A stretch of 59,351 bases of DNA from Anaerolineae bacterium. Lineage in GTDB: Bacteria; Chloroflexota; Anaerolineae; Aggregatilineales; Phototrophicaceae. The stretch lies in the NCBI GenBank assembly GCA_022842885.1, contig JALHOR010000007.1, positions 1 through 59,351 on the forward strand, read 5' to 3'. The notes under the pieces were generated by a model. That model had not been told where the DNA came from. It did not search any database and saw nothing but the letters and a program-made list of their open reading frames with translations. Of this stretch, positions 40,870-49,079 are shown in pieces (positions within the stretch are counted from its first letter, which is position 1; each line of letters begins with the position of its first letter). A program made the translations under genes and the position numbers.

Positions 40870-42333
40870 CTAATCTGTTAGAACACCCACATAAGCTGTT
40901 TGGGCAACTTTATCCAGATTGCCATCTGCCAGCGCGATTTTCCATGTGCCGTTAAGCTGCGGGCTGGTAAACAGAATCGCCGTGTTCTCCTCTGTCCATT
41001 TGACGGGATGCACATACGTCGTGATGGGATCCGTTAAGGGGCGCTGCGTGAACGCTAATAAATCCACCAACATGAACACGGTTTCAACCGTTTGCTGCGG
41101 CGTGCCAAAATTTTGCAAGCGCGATAGGGCATAGACGGCTTGTGTGCCATCGGGCGCAATGAGAATATCGCCCGCTTGGTTATAATTATTCAGTCGGAAT
41201 GCCGGAATCGTCTGCTGCGTGCCACTCACCAAATCATGCACCTGCACATCAAAGCCAACTAAATCCGGCGTTAAGGTTAAGCGCAAAAAGCGCCCGGCGT
41301 GCAAGCCTGCGCCGCAAAAACACGCCGGTTCGTCCGGCAGCGCGGCGGGTTCACGGGTCGCTAAATTCACCCGGAACAAACCCGCATATTGGGCATACGC
41401 CACAAAGCGCCCCAACGCATCGGGATACGCATCCATATACAAGACTTGGTTATCCACATCAAACCCGACCGGCAGCGCCCGAATGCCATCTTTGGGACCA
41501 TCCCGCAGGACTTCGTTTATCTCAGCACCTTCTAGCGTGGCAACTTGGGTGATAGTGGTCAGTTGGTCAGGCGTGCCATACGTTTGTGTCCACGCAATGC
41601 GCCGATTATCCGGCGAAATCACCCAATCCACGCGCCGCCCATCCCCATCCAAATGAATGAAGGGATGATGGCGAATGCCACCATCGGGGGCAGCGGTCAT
41701 CACCCATTGGTTGACATAATCAAAAAACAGGATTTTGTCGCCCGCCGGGGTATAGCGTTCTCCAGTGACTTCGACTTGCGTTTCATCGCCCGTCAGCACA
41801 TCAATAAAAATCAGCCTATCGGTGTTATTGCCATCCACATTACGCTCTAAATAGACTTCCCAAGTGTGATGTACGGTATCTTGGGCAATGGCGACTGTGC
41901 CAAAGGCGAGCAGGAGAAAAAAGTTAAAAGTGAAAAGTAGAAATGAAGAAGATGAAAGTAGAAAGTTAAAAGTTAAAAGTGCTGAGGACTGAGATTTTAG
42001 TGCTAAGTGCTGAGTGCTAAGTGCTAAGTGCTGAGTGCTGAGTGTGGACTGAGGATTAAGGGTTGAGTAGCTATCGGTAAATTTTTGTGTTAAGGGCGAG
42101 GTATACCTCGCCCCTACAAAACATTTTGTTTTTTGGCTAGGTTCTGACCGCTGATTGCTGACCGCTGATTGCTGATTGCTGATTGCTGATTGCTGATTGC
42201 TGACCGCTGACTGCTGACCGCTGATTGCTGACCGCTGACCGCTGATTGCTGACCGCTGATTGCTGATTGCTGACCGCTGACTGCTAAGAGCTAAACGCCA
42301 ATCGCGAAACGCCAATCGCTTATCCCTAAACAT
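40870..42333 (-). CDS. Secreted beta-propeller protein whose 5' end is filled with heptamer repeats
   Basis: The functional part (40870 to about 41890) encodes about 340 residues of propeller type (TGDETQVEVTGERYTP, WVISPDNRRIAWTQTYG, LIAPDGTQAVYALSR, VKWTEENTAILFTSP) behind a hydrophobic signal sequence (FFLLLAFGTVAIAQ). No ATG, GTG or TTG lies in frame near that signal. The frame runs back through repeat DNA to ATG 42333, which overlaps the stop of the sirtuin gene. Those 140 extra residues are translated repeat (SNQQSAISNQQS, STQHLALSTQH). The repeats have probably replaced the native start, so the gene may be silent or use an unusual start. Confidence 0.55.
   Translation of the reverse strand: MFRDKRLAFRDWRLALSSQRSAISNQRSAISGQRSAISGQQSAVSNQQSAISNQQSAVSNQRSEPSQKTKCFVGARYTSPLTQKFTDSYSTLNPQSTLSTQHLALSTQHLALKSQSSALLTFNFLLSSSSFLLFTFNFFLLLAFGTVAIAQDTVHHTWEVYLERNVDGNNTDRLIFIDVLTGDETQVEVTGERYTPAGDKILFFDYVNQWVMTAAPDGGIRHHPFIHLDGDGRRVDWVISPDNRRIAWTQTYGTPDQLTTITQVATLEGAEINEVLRDGPKDGIRALPVGFDVDNQVLYMDAYPDALGRFVAYAQYAGLFRVNLATREPAALPDEPACFCGAGLHAGRFLRLTLTPDLVGFDVQVHDLVSGTQQTIPAFRLNNYNQAGDILIAPDGTQAVYALSRLQNFGTPQQTVETVFMLVDLLAFTQRPLTDPITTYVHPVKWTEENTAILFTSPQLNGTWKIALADGNLDKVAQTAYVGVLTD
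41925..42065. repeat. Heptamer (STRR-like) array, first block
   Basis: About 20 units in strict 7-base register: TAAAAGT, GAAAAGT, TGAAAGT, AGAAAGT, TAAAAGT, TAAAAGT, GCTGAGG, ACTGAGA, TTTTAGT, then GCTAAGT and GCTGAGT alternating. Most units end in AGT. The content changes but the period does not. Confidence 0.8.
42091..42117 (+). repeat. Palindromic hairpin repeat, copy 8
   Basis: Perfect 20-bp palindrome GGGCGAGGTATACCTCGCCC (42094-42113) followed by CTACAAAA. It lies between the two heptamer arrays. Confidence 0.8.
42145..42325. repeat. Heptamer (STRR-like) array, second block
   Basis: Twenty consecutive units of TGATTGC or TGACCGC (two are TGACTGC) fill 42145-42284 without interruption. 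They are followed, still in register, by TAAGAGC, TAAACGC, CAATCGC, GAAACGC, CAATCGC and TTATCCC. There is no spacer structure, so it is not a CRISPR array. Confidence 0.9.
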
Positions 42334-43084
42334 CCAACGCCTCCACCAACTGCGGCAGCAGCACGCCTGATGCCCCTTCTAGCTTTACATCAGCATGGCG
42401 CGTGAGCATACTGTAATCCGGGTTGACTTCGATAAGTTTAGCCCCTTTTAGCTTGCCTAATTTGGGCAAACTGGCAGCAGGTTCGACCAAGCCCGATGTA
42501 CCAATGACCAAAATGACATCGGCAGTTTCGCAAGCAGTCGCTGCCAAATTCAATTCGTGCTGTGGCAAAATTTCATGAAACCAAACGACATTCGGGCGCA
42601 ACCAGCGCCCACAATGCGGGCAAGGCGGCGGCGTATTGTCTGGGTCAATCTGAATCGTCGTCAAATCCACCAGCGTCGGGTAGCCTTGGCAATCAAAAAA
42701 ACATTTGGTTTGGGCGAGATTGCCATGCAAATGAACCACATCGGTGCTGCCCGCTTGTTCGTGCAAATCATCCACATTTTGGGTGATAAGCGTGAACACC
42801 GGGAAACGCTTTGCTAAGTGTGCCAGCGCAAAATGCCCCGGATTGGGTGCTGCCCGTTTGACCAAATCGCGCCGATATTGGTACCAATCCCAGACGAGTT
42901 TGGGATTTTTTTTGAATGCCATCGGCGTCGCCAATTCTTGCGGGTCAAATTTTGCCCACAAGCCCTCCATAGCATCGCGGAAGGTTGGCACACCGGATTC
43001 TTTGCTGACGCCTGCGCCCGTGAGAACCGCGACTTTTTGCGCGGTTTTTAGGTGGGCAGCGGCTTGTATGATGGCTTCATCCAT
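42326..43084 (-). CDS. cobB: NAD-dependent protein deacylase, sirtuin (class III-like)
   Basis: The 252-residue sirtuin removes acyl groups from lysine using NAD. Motifs are intact: VAVLTGAGVSKESGVPTFRD (NAD loop), LITQNVDDLHEQAG, the catalytic His in VVHLHGN, zinc Cys pairs in TKCFFDCQG and PPPCPHCGRW, and VIGTSGLVEPAAS. WDWYQYRRD has the Tyr-x-x-Arg pair that in SIRT5-type enzymes binds succinyl and malonyl groups, so desuccinylase activity is likely. Its stop overlaps the only in-frame ATG of the repeat-invaded propeller gene. Confidence 0.93.
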   Translation of the reverse strand: MDEAIIQAAAHLKTAQKVAVLTGAGVSKESGVPTFRDAMEGLWAKFDPQELATPMAFKKNPKLVWDWYQYRRDLVKRAAPNPGHFALAHLAKRFPVFTLITQNVDDLHEQAGSTDVVHLHGNLAQTKCFFDCQGYPTLVDLTTIQIDPDNTPPPCPHCGRWLRPNVVWFHEILPQHELNLAATACETADVILVIGTSGLVEPAASLPKLGKLKGAKLIEVNPDYSMLTRHADVKLEGASGVLLPQLVEALDV

Positions 43085-43301
43085 ATTGAATCACCTGCTC
43101 TTATATTCACGCTTTCATCATAGTGAGAAGTATCAGCTAGGGCAACCGTTTCTCCCGGACAAATGGTTACTTCGCGTTAATGCGGGTTAGAGCGTGTGAC
43201 GTTTCTGTGTGTTGGTAGAGAAGATACATTTCAGAGCGAACCACAAGCACCGATTTTCACGTAAAATTATCAAATCCACTAAACAATGCAGGAAACTCAT
43301 C

Positions 43302-44717
43302 ATGTCAAAATCGTATATGCAAGGCTTCACGACACAAGCCAAAGAAATTGAAATTTCGCAACTGCCCATCACGGGGACACTGCCCGCATGGTTGGATGGC
43401 ACGCTAGTTCGTAATGGTCCCGGACAATTTGAAGTCGGCAACCAAACCTATCGCCATTGGTTTGATGGTTTGGCAATGCTGCACAGCTTCACGTTCAAAA
43501 ATGGGCAGGTGAGTTATGTGAATCGCTATCTGCGCTCGAATGCCTATCACAAAGACAATGCCACTGGCAAAGTGAATTTTCAGGGCTTCGCGGTAGACCC
43601 ATGCCGCAGTTTGTTCAGCCGCGTGATGTCTATGTTCTGGCAACCAGAAGATGGCAATAATACGGTGGTCAATGTGACGCAACTTGCCAAGCATTATATC
43701 GCTATGACCGAAACACCGATGGCAGTCGAATTTGACCCACGCACCTTAGAAACATTGGGAGTGATGGCATACCAAGACAATTTTGACAGCCAAATTGCCA
43801 CCGCGCACCCGCATTATGATTATCAACGTGGCATCGGCTTGAATCACAGCACCAAATTTGGCGCGACGACCTTCTATCAACTCTATGCCATGACCGAAAA
43901 AGAACGGCGCATCATTGCCAGCATTCCGGTCAAACAAGCCAGTTATATTCATAGTTTTGGCACAACGGAAAAATATCTCATTTTGGCGGAATTTTCATTG
44001 CGCTTGCCGAATGCCTTAAGTTTGGCAGTCCGCAATAAACCATTCATTGAAAACTTCCAGTGGCAACCCGAAACCGACTCCATTTTTTATGTGGTAGATA
44101 AAGAATCGGGCAAGGTGGTCGCGCAGGTCGCGGCTGATGCGTTTTTCGCGTTTCATCATATCAATGCCTATGAAGCCGGCGATACTATCATCGTGGATAT
44201 TTCGGCGTATGAGGATGCCGCCCTGATTGGACACCTCTATTTGGACGCCTTACGCGACCCCGCCAGCGGACATCCGGTGATTGGGCAGTTCCGGCGCTAT
44301 ACGCTGCCCCTGAAGGGCGGACGTGCCACCTACGAACATATTACCAACGAAAGTATCGAACTGCCGCGCATCAACTATAAACAACACAACGGGCGCGATT
44401 ATCACTATGCCTATGGTGGCAGCGTCAAACACGGCACACAGGATTTTTTGAATCAGTTGGTCAAAATTGATGTTAAAAAGCGCACGGCGTTATGCTGGTA
44501 CGAAAGCGGTTGTTATCCCGGCGAACCCGTTTTTGTGCCAGCGCCCAACGCCAAAGCCGAAGATGAGGGTGTGATTTTATCAGTGGTACTCGATTCGCGG
44601 CAGAACACATCGTTCATGCTGGTATTGGATGCCCAGACCTTTACCGAAGTTGCCCGCGCCGCCGTGCCGCAGCATGTGCCATTCGGGTTTCATGGGCAGT
44701 TTTTTAGTGGGATATAG
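43302..44717 (+). CDS. Carotenoid cleavage oxygenase
   Basis: ATG 43302 follows GCAGGAAACTCATC, giving 471 residues. The protein is a seven-bladed propeller of the carotenoid oxygenase (RPE65/CCD) family, which splits double bonds of carotenoids with an Fe(II) held by four His. Those His fall in ATAHPHYDYQ, YIHSFGTTEKY, FFAFHHINAYE and FGFHGQFF at the end. The hallmark N-terminal segments LVRNGPGQFEV and YRHWFDGLAMLHSFTF are present. With iron and O2 it would yield apocarotenals. No carotenoid synthesis genes are nearby, so it may use acquired or unlinked carotenoids or related stilbene-type substrates. Confidence 0.93.
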   Translation: MSKSYMQGFTTQAKEIEISQLPITGTLPAWLDGTLVRNGPGQFEVGNQTYRHWFDGLAMLHSFTFKNGQVSYVNRYLRSNAYHKDNATGKVNFQGFAVDPCRSLFSRVMSMFWQPEDGNNTVVNVTQLAKHYIAMTETPMAVEFDPRTLETLGVMAYQDNFDSQIATAHPHYDYQRGIGLNHSTKFGATTFYQLYAMTEKERRIIASIPVKQASYIHSFGTTEKYLILAEFSLRLPNALSLAVRNKPFIENFQWQPETDSIFYVVDKESGKVVAQVAADAFFAFHHINAYEAGDTIIVDISAYEDAALIGHLYLDALRDPASGHPVIGQFRRYTLPLKGGRATYEHITNESIELPRINYKQHNGRDYHYAYGGSVKHGTQDFLNQLVKIDVKKRTALCWYESGCYPGEPVFVPAPNAKAEDEGVILSVVLDSRQNTSFMLVLDAQTFTEVARAAVPQHVPFGFHGQFFSGI

Positions 44718-45566
44718 CTATTTCAATTTTTCTAATTTTTCTTGCCACTCCGCGACAGCAGCGAAGGCGTTTTGCTGCTGTTCGCCTTCAAACAATGTGG
44801 GGTAAGGCAAAAAGGGCATGGTATAGCGCCCTTCTGCCAGAATATGCCCGGCAATGCTGACCACTTGATAGCCATATTCATACGCCGGATGCAAATCTAA
44901 AGCAATCACATCGCCGCGCAAAGGTATCGCCACTCGTTTCAGTGGTTCGCCATAGGGCATCCCAATCAGCACGGGTGGTTCGCCCGGCAAATACACTAAC
45001 GTATGATAGGCATAGGCTTCCACCGGCTCTAGTTGCAGCAAGCGCGTATAAGAACGAGTAAGGTCAATTTCCATCACATTCACGCCGGATTCCAATAAAT
45101 GCCCGCGATATTCCCGATATTGGCGCATATCCTGCGGCGATGTTTTATTGCTCGGTGAAATAATTTCAATCACCGTCACCAAACGCGCATAGGCATCTTT
45201 GATAAAAATGCCTTCTTGCGGGATTTCCGCTTCCATCAGCATAATGCCCGTCTCAGCAACTGCTTCTCGCGCCGAACCACGATAATTCCAATGTTGAATC
45301 GGCTGCGGCGGCATCCCCGGTGCCGCTTCCATAAAGAGATCAGGTTTGCGCCCTTCAGCAATCGTTAGGCTGGTTTCCCGCCCCACCATAAAGCCCATGG
45401 ATTCTAGAGGGTCACGCAATTTATCAGCAATATAACCTATCATGCCAGCATGGATTTGTTGAAAATACCGCCCGCCTTCTGCCCAAGGATCAATTTGTCC
45501 GTGAAAGGGACCGTGGCGGCGCAATGCGAGATATGCTTCAGAGAAATAGTTTTTATGATTGTTCAT
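44718..45566 (-). CDS. DUF4058 family protein
   Basis: This 282-residue protein matches DUF4058, common in Chloroflexota, cyanobacteria and planctomycetes. The signature is LVTVIEIISPSNKTSPQDMR with the invariant E-x-x-SPSNK, then a YREYRGHLLESGVNVMEIDL segment, and LRGDVIALDLHPAYEYGYQ near the end. The E...K pattern suggests a PD-(D/E)xK nuclease-like fold related to Uma2, but no activity is established. It is transcribed alone, likely from the TATAAT at 45605-45610. It converges with the carotenoid oxygenase gene. Confidence 0.9.
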   Translation of the reverse strand: MNNHKNYFSEAYLALRRHGPFHGQIDPWAEGGRYFQQIHAGMIGYIADKLRDPLESMGFMVGRETSLTIAEGRKPDLFMEAAPGMPPQPIQHWNYRGSAREAVAETGIMLMEAEIPQEGIFIKDAYARLVTVIEIISPSNKTSPQDMRQYREYRGHLLESGVNVMEIDLTRSYTRLLQLEPVEAYAYHTLVYLPGEPPVLIGMPYGEPLKRVAIPLRGDVIALDLHPAYEYGYQVVSIAGHILAEGRYTMPFLPYPTLFEGEQQQNAFAAVAEWQEKLEKLK

Positions 45567-45604
45567 GAGTCAGTAACCAAGAGTATCCGTTGTGCGTTAC
45601 GCCT

Positions 45605-45610
45605 ATTATA
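45605..45610 (-). promoter_or_regulatory. -10 element before the DUF4058 gene
   Basis: TATAAT on the minus strand, about 40 bases upstream of the ATG at 45566, in the correct place for the gene. No convincing -35 is seen. Confidence 0.4.
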
Positions 45611-45673
45611 GCATCCATTGAGCGACAATTTTTTGATTTAAGCCTAGAACTTGTTTCAAAAATCCTTTTGACA

Positions 45674-45699
45674 GTGGCAAGACATACCTCGCCCCTATC
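45674..45699 (+). repeat. Degenerate hairpin repeat, copy 9
   Basis: GTGGCAAGACATACCTCGCCCCTA keeps the right arm and CCCCTA flank of the family, but the left arm has lost two pairs. Confidence 0.5.
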
Positions 45700-45725
45700 G
45701 AATGCAATGAATTTTAAAAGGACTT

Positions 45726-46316
45726 TTAACCTTGCCGCGTCTGCACCGATGTCAAAATTGGCATGTCGGGATACCAATATGCTCCCACAAAATCCGGTTC
45801 GACTTCTTTTTTCTTGCCACTCCATGCCGTAATCGCCAGTTTCATCACCGTTGTGCGCTTCAGTTCTTCCGGCACGGGTGGACGATAATCCTGCCCGGCG
45901 TGCAGGTGCGGTGCGTATTTATCCAATAACTCCTGCAAAATGACGGTGGCTTCAGCGTCATCTTCCAAAATGCTAATCGTGCCAAAGACCATCACGCCCG
46001 CATATTCTACGCTAAATTCGAGTGCCTCATCCGCGGGCAGCAAGCGCCCCATTTCCATAATGCTGAAACAGGCTTTTTCATCGCCTTCGACATTAGCGCG
46101 AGTACGCCCCACGCGAGCCGTATGAATATAAATGGCATGCGCGGCTTCGTCATAGATAAACAGATTGGTATTCATGAACGGCTGACCCTCATGCACTGTG
46201 GCGAGCGTTCCCACAGGCGCATAGCGCAAAAATGTTTTAATCCAAGCCTCGTCGTCCACAGCGCGGTCAGAACGGCGCACAGCAGTTTCCGGCAATGCCG
46301 CATAATCTTTAGGCAT
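45726..46316 (-). CDS. Pyridoxamine 5'-phosphate oxidase-fold flavoprotein
   Basis: ATG 46316 follows GGGAGACGC, giving 196 residues. The split-barrel fold is seen in WIKTFLRYAPVGTLATVHEG, PFMNTNLFIYDEAAHAIYIH, then RTRANVEGDEKACFSIMEMG and SVEYAGVMVFGTISILEDD. This arrangement is closest to the NimA-like group of FMN- or F420-binding reductases rather than to true PdxH. The substrate is unknown; roles range from nitro-group reduction to heme breakdown. It is divergent from the sulfatase-fold gene with a 210-base spacer that shows no other feature. Confidence 0.85.
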   Translation of the reverse strand: MPKDYAALPETAVRRSDRAVDDEAWIKTFLRYAPVGTLATVHEGQPFMNTNLFIYDEAAHAIYIHTARVGRTRANVEGDEKACFSIMEMGRLLPADEALEFSVEYAGVMVFGTISILEDDAEATVILQELLDKYAPHLHAGQDYRPPVPEELKRTTVMKLAITAWSGKKKEVEPDFVGAYWYPDMPILTSVQTRQG

Positions 46317-46528
46317 CAGAGCGTCTCCCTCAAACGGTGAAAAATCCAATGAATATGTCCATTTTTTCAGGATTGGGCGTTACGTTCTAGCGCCGGATAG
46401 CACCAATGTAAGGCGGTTTATCACTTCCAAAAGCCCCCATTCAGGCATAAGATAAACGGTTGATATGAGAATTTTTGCAATAAATCGCCACAACCATCTG
46501 ACCACCAACTGAAGCGAAGATACGCCAC

Positions 46529-48073
46529 ATGACCGCCAGACCCAACATTTTGTTCATCATTCTGGACACCCTGCGCCGCGACCACTTGGGCATTTATGGC
46601 GATACACGCCGCACATCGCCTTTTTTGGATGAGTTCGCCCAGAATGCAACGATTTTTGACCGCGCCATTAGCCCGGCACAATGGACGATTCCCGCACATG
46701 GGTCACTTTTCACGGGAACATATCCAAGCGCCCATGGTTTGCATCAGGCGTATCAACGGCTGTCCGGCAGTCATCCCACGATTGCCGAAATTTTGCAGGT
46801 GGCAGAGTATCATACCGTCGCATTTTGCAATAATCCGTTGTTGGGCATCTTAGAAACCGATTTGCAGCGTGGCTTTGACCATTTTTTTAATTATGCGGGC
46901 GCGACGCCTGACCGTCCGGTGGATATGCGCCGCAGCCCTGCCCGCCGCGCCGCTGCCGCCCAATTACGTCAACTCGCTCGGCGCATTAGCAATGAATTTG
47001 CTCATTCAGATTTTCTGTTTCGCATGTCGCTGAGTCCGGCGTTTGTGCCGATTTGGTCGCGCTTGGTGAATTTTAAGGGCAATACCACCCAATCACTGGA
47101 AGATTTGCTGGCATATTGGCAGCAGCATCATGCTGGCGGCGCTGAAAAACCCATCTTCACCTATCTCAATCTCATGGGCGCTCATACCCCGTATCGTCCG
47201 CCACAGCAGTATTTAGATAGGATTGCCCCCGACCTCAAACACGATAAACAGGCATTTCATTTCATGGCACATCACAATGCCGATGGTCTGGGCTGGATTT
47301 CGCCGCCGGATGAGCCGCTAGAAGATTGGCAGCAGCACACGCTCGATTCGTTCTATGCTGCCGAAATTGCCTATCAGGATTTTTATGTGGGGCGCTTGCT
47401 GAATGGCTTAAAACAAGCGGGCATTTTAGACAATACGCTGGTTATCATCTCGGCGGATCATGGCGAAGGACACGGCGATCATGGTTTTAACGGGCATAGT
47501 TTTGTTGTGTATCAGGAATTGGTGCATGTGCCGCTGATTGTGCGTTATCCCGCGCAGTTCCCGGCGGGCAAGCGCGTTCAAACCGGCGTCAGCACACGCC
47601 GCATTTTCCACACCATTTTGGCGGCAGCCGGCGTAAAACCACCTCTCGATGAGGCTGACCCCAACGCCAATATCAACGGCTTATCGCTGTTGAACGCCGT
47701 CAATGGTCGCCCTGATACGGAAAATGGCATCGTTTACAGCGAAGCCTTCCCCCCGGTGAATTTGCTCAACATTCTGGAACGCAATATCCCCGAAACTGTG
47801 ACGCAGCTAAAACTGGCACAAGTGCGGCGCGGGGTCTATGCCGATAATTACAAACTGGCAGTGGTAGGCAATCAGGTCGAGCAGCTTTTTGATGTGGCGG
47901 CAGACCCCGCCGAAACCCACAATATCGCCAGCCAACAACCGGAAACCGTACAAACATTGCAGCGCCAACTAGAGCAGTTTGTCACCCAATCCCCCACAGA
48001 AGAGGCGGTCGGGCAAACCGATGTCAGCAGCGAAGTGATGGCAAATTTACGGGCATTGGGCTATGTGGATTAG
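46529..48073 (+). CDS. Sulfatase/alkaline phosphatase-superfamily hydrolase without the formylglycine motif
   Basis: This 514-residue cytosolic-looking protein has the sulfatase fold: metal Asp in NILFIILDTLRRDHLGIYG, then SPAQWTIPAHGSLFTGTYPS, and late metal ligands ISADHGEGHGDHGFNGHS. In true sulfatases the second motif is C/S-x-P-x-R, where the Cys or Ser becomes formylglycine. Here it reads T-I-P-A-H, so Thr takes the nucleophile position and the Arg is lost. Thr nucleophiles occur in phosphotransferases such as LtaS, so a phosphodiesterase or transferase role is more likely than sulfate release. No sulfatase-modifying gene is near. Confidence 0.85.
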   Translation: MTARPNILFIILDTLRRDHLGIYGDTRRTSPFLDEFAQNATIFDRAISPAQWTIPAHGSLFTGTYPSAHGLHQAYQRLSGSHPTIAEILQVAEYHTVAFCNNPLLGILETDLQRGFDHFFNYAGATPDRPVDMRRSPARRAAAAQLRQLARRISNEFAHSDFLFRMSLSPAFVPIWSRLVNFKGNTTQSLEDLLAYWQQHHAGGAEKPIFTYLNLMGAHTPYRPPQQYLDRIAPDLKHDKQAFHFMAHHNADGLGWISPPDEPLEDWQQHTLDSFYAAEIAYQDFYVGRLLNGLKQAGILDNTLVIISADHGEGHGDHGFNGHSFVVYQELVHVPLIVRYPAQFPAGKRVQTGVSTRRIFHTILAAAGVKPPLDEADPNANINGLSLLNAVNGRPDTENGIVYSEAFPPVNLLNILERNIPETVTQLKLAQVRRGVYADNYKLAVVGNQVEQLFDVAADPAETHNIASQQPETVQTLQRQLEQFVTQSPTEEAVGQTDVSSEVMANLRALGYVD

Positions 48074-48127
48074 GCATCGTTTACACATCAATACGCTTCA
48101 GCCACTCGTCAACAGGTTCTAAAGGCT

Positions 48128-48625
48128 ATGCCCGACCCAGAAAAAACATCACCCCAACCTGAGCCAGAAACCGAAACAGATAACCCACCAGAACAAACCG
48201 ACGATTTTCAATTCGTCGGCTTTCATGGCACAAGCCGCTTGTTTGCTCAGGATTTAGTGGAGGGTATCTTTGATAATTCCCATGTTGGAACAGTCACGGC
48301 TGGGGGTATTACATCGTTGCAATTCGGGCTAGGGTTATATGTGGTGAAAGCCATCGGCGAAACGGATGTTAATGCCTTTGGGTTGGCACAATACTTTGCT
48401 TTTCTGGCGCAATATATCACAAACCGGGATGCGATTGTATTGAAAGTATATGCCACAGGTTTTAAACAAATGCGACAATTATACTATCATGGAAACCGAG
48501 CGAATTTGCCTGAGAATTATTTGGAATACGATTACGTCGAGGGACCCATTACATCTTTTTTGGATTATACTCAAATCAAATTTAACCCGCATATCCTCCG
48601 GCAATTGCGATTACAATATTCATAA
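48128..48625 (+). CDS. Possible ADP-ribosyltransferase-like protein (DUF3990-like)
   Basis: The first 25 residues are a disordered Pro/Glu/Thr linker. The rest (about 27-165) recalls the ADP-ribosyltransferase fold of DUF3990-type proteins: FVGFHGTSRLFAQDLVEGI with the NAD-binding His, LQFGLGLYVVKAIGETD with a Tyr, AIVLKVYATGF as a core strand, and LEYDYVEGPITSFLDYTQIK with a candidate catalytic Glu. The H-Y-E order is right, but the similarity is weak and judged by eye. AAAGG lies just before the ATG. It starts a three-gene group with an unknown and an EcsC-like protein. Confidence 0.5.
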   Translation: MPDPEKTSPQPEPETETDNPPEQTDDFQFVGFHGTSRLFAQDLVEGIFDNSHVGTVTAGGITSLQFGLGLYVVKAIGETDVNAFGLAQYFAFLAQYITNRDAIVLKVYATGFKQMRQLYYHGNRANLPENYLEYDYVEGPITSFLDYTQIKFNPHILRQLRLQYS

Positions 48626-48642
48626 AGAACGGGGCATAGATT

Positions 48643-48999
48643 ATGTTAAATCTGCATACTTACATCACCTCCGGCGAATGGCGGCATTACTATCCTGAGT
48701 ATCCAGAAAGTCATGCACTCAATTTTCTCTATGGCATTATTGGATGTTTGGAACGCGATGGTGCGGACGAATTGCAAAAGACGCCCAAAGCCTTCATTTG
48801 GCGCAAAAATGCGATTGTCGTTGGTACATTCCCGTTAGTCGTCGAATCAACACCACCATTTCATGCGCTGCTGCTGGAAATCCTCAAGCGCGATGTAGTG
48901 ATTCAACAATTTTTGCGCGTGGATGCTGATGATAATATGCTATTCCATGTGGTCGCAGAAACAATAGCGGTGGATGCCCCGGTTTCGGAAAGTTTATAG
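48643..48999 (+). CDS. Hypothetical protein in the ART-like/EcsC-like cassette
   Basis: The 118-residue protein begins 17 bases after the ART-like gene, with GGGG upstream. It has alternating strands and helices: WRHYYPEYPESHALNFLYGI, IIGCLERDGADELQKTPKAF, AIVVGTFPLVVESTPPFH, ALLLEILKRDVVIQQFLRV. The composition is soluble and acidic. It contains no recognised motif. Size and position would fit an inhibitor or chaperone of the preceding protein, in the way toxins are paired with antitoxins, but this is inference only. Confidence 0.65.
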   Translation: MLNLHTYITSGEWRHYYPEYPESHALNFLYGIIGCLERDGADELQKTPKAFIWRKNAIVVGTFPLVVESTPPFHALLLEILKRDVVIQQFLRVDADDNMLFHVVAETIAVDAPVSESL

Positions 49000-49079
49000 G
49001 CGCACCTATGCAACTCGCGGCGGGTGGACTGCGTATTAATCGCAGGAGCGAATAGACCGAGTTGAAGGAATGAGCCTAC

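Noticed and set aside
42145..42284. Regular tandem array resembling a CRISPR
   Set aside because: The unit is seven bases with no unique spacers and no cas genes are near; it is a heptamer microsatellite-type repeat.
48774..48929. Second reading frame inside the unknown cassette gene
   Set aside because: The alternative frame is Cys/Arg-rich, has no ribosome binding site and overlaps a better protein-like frame.
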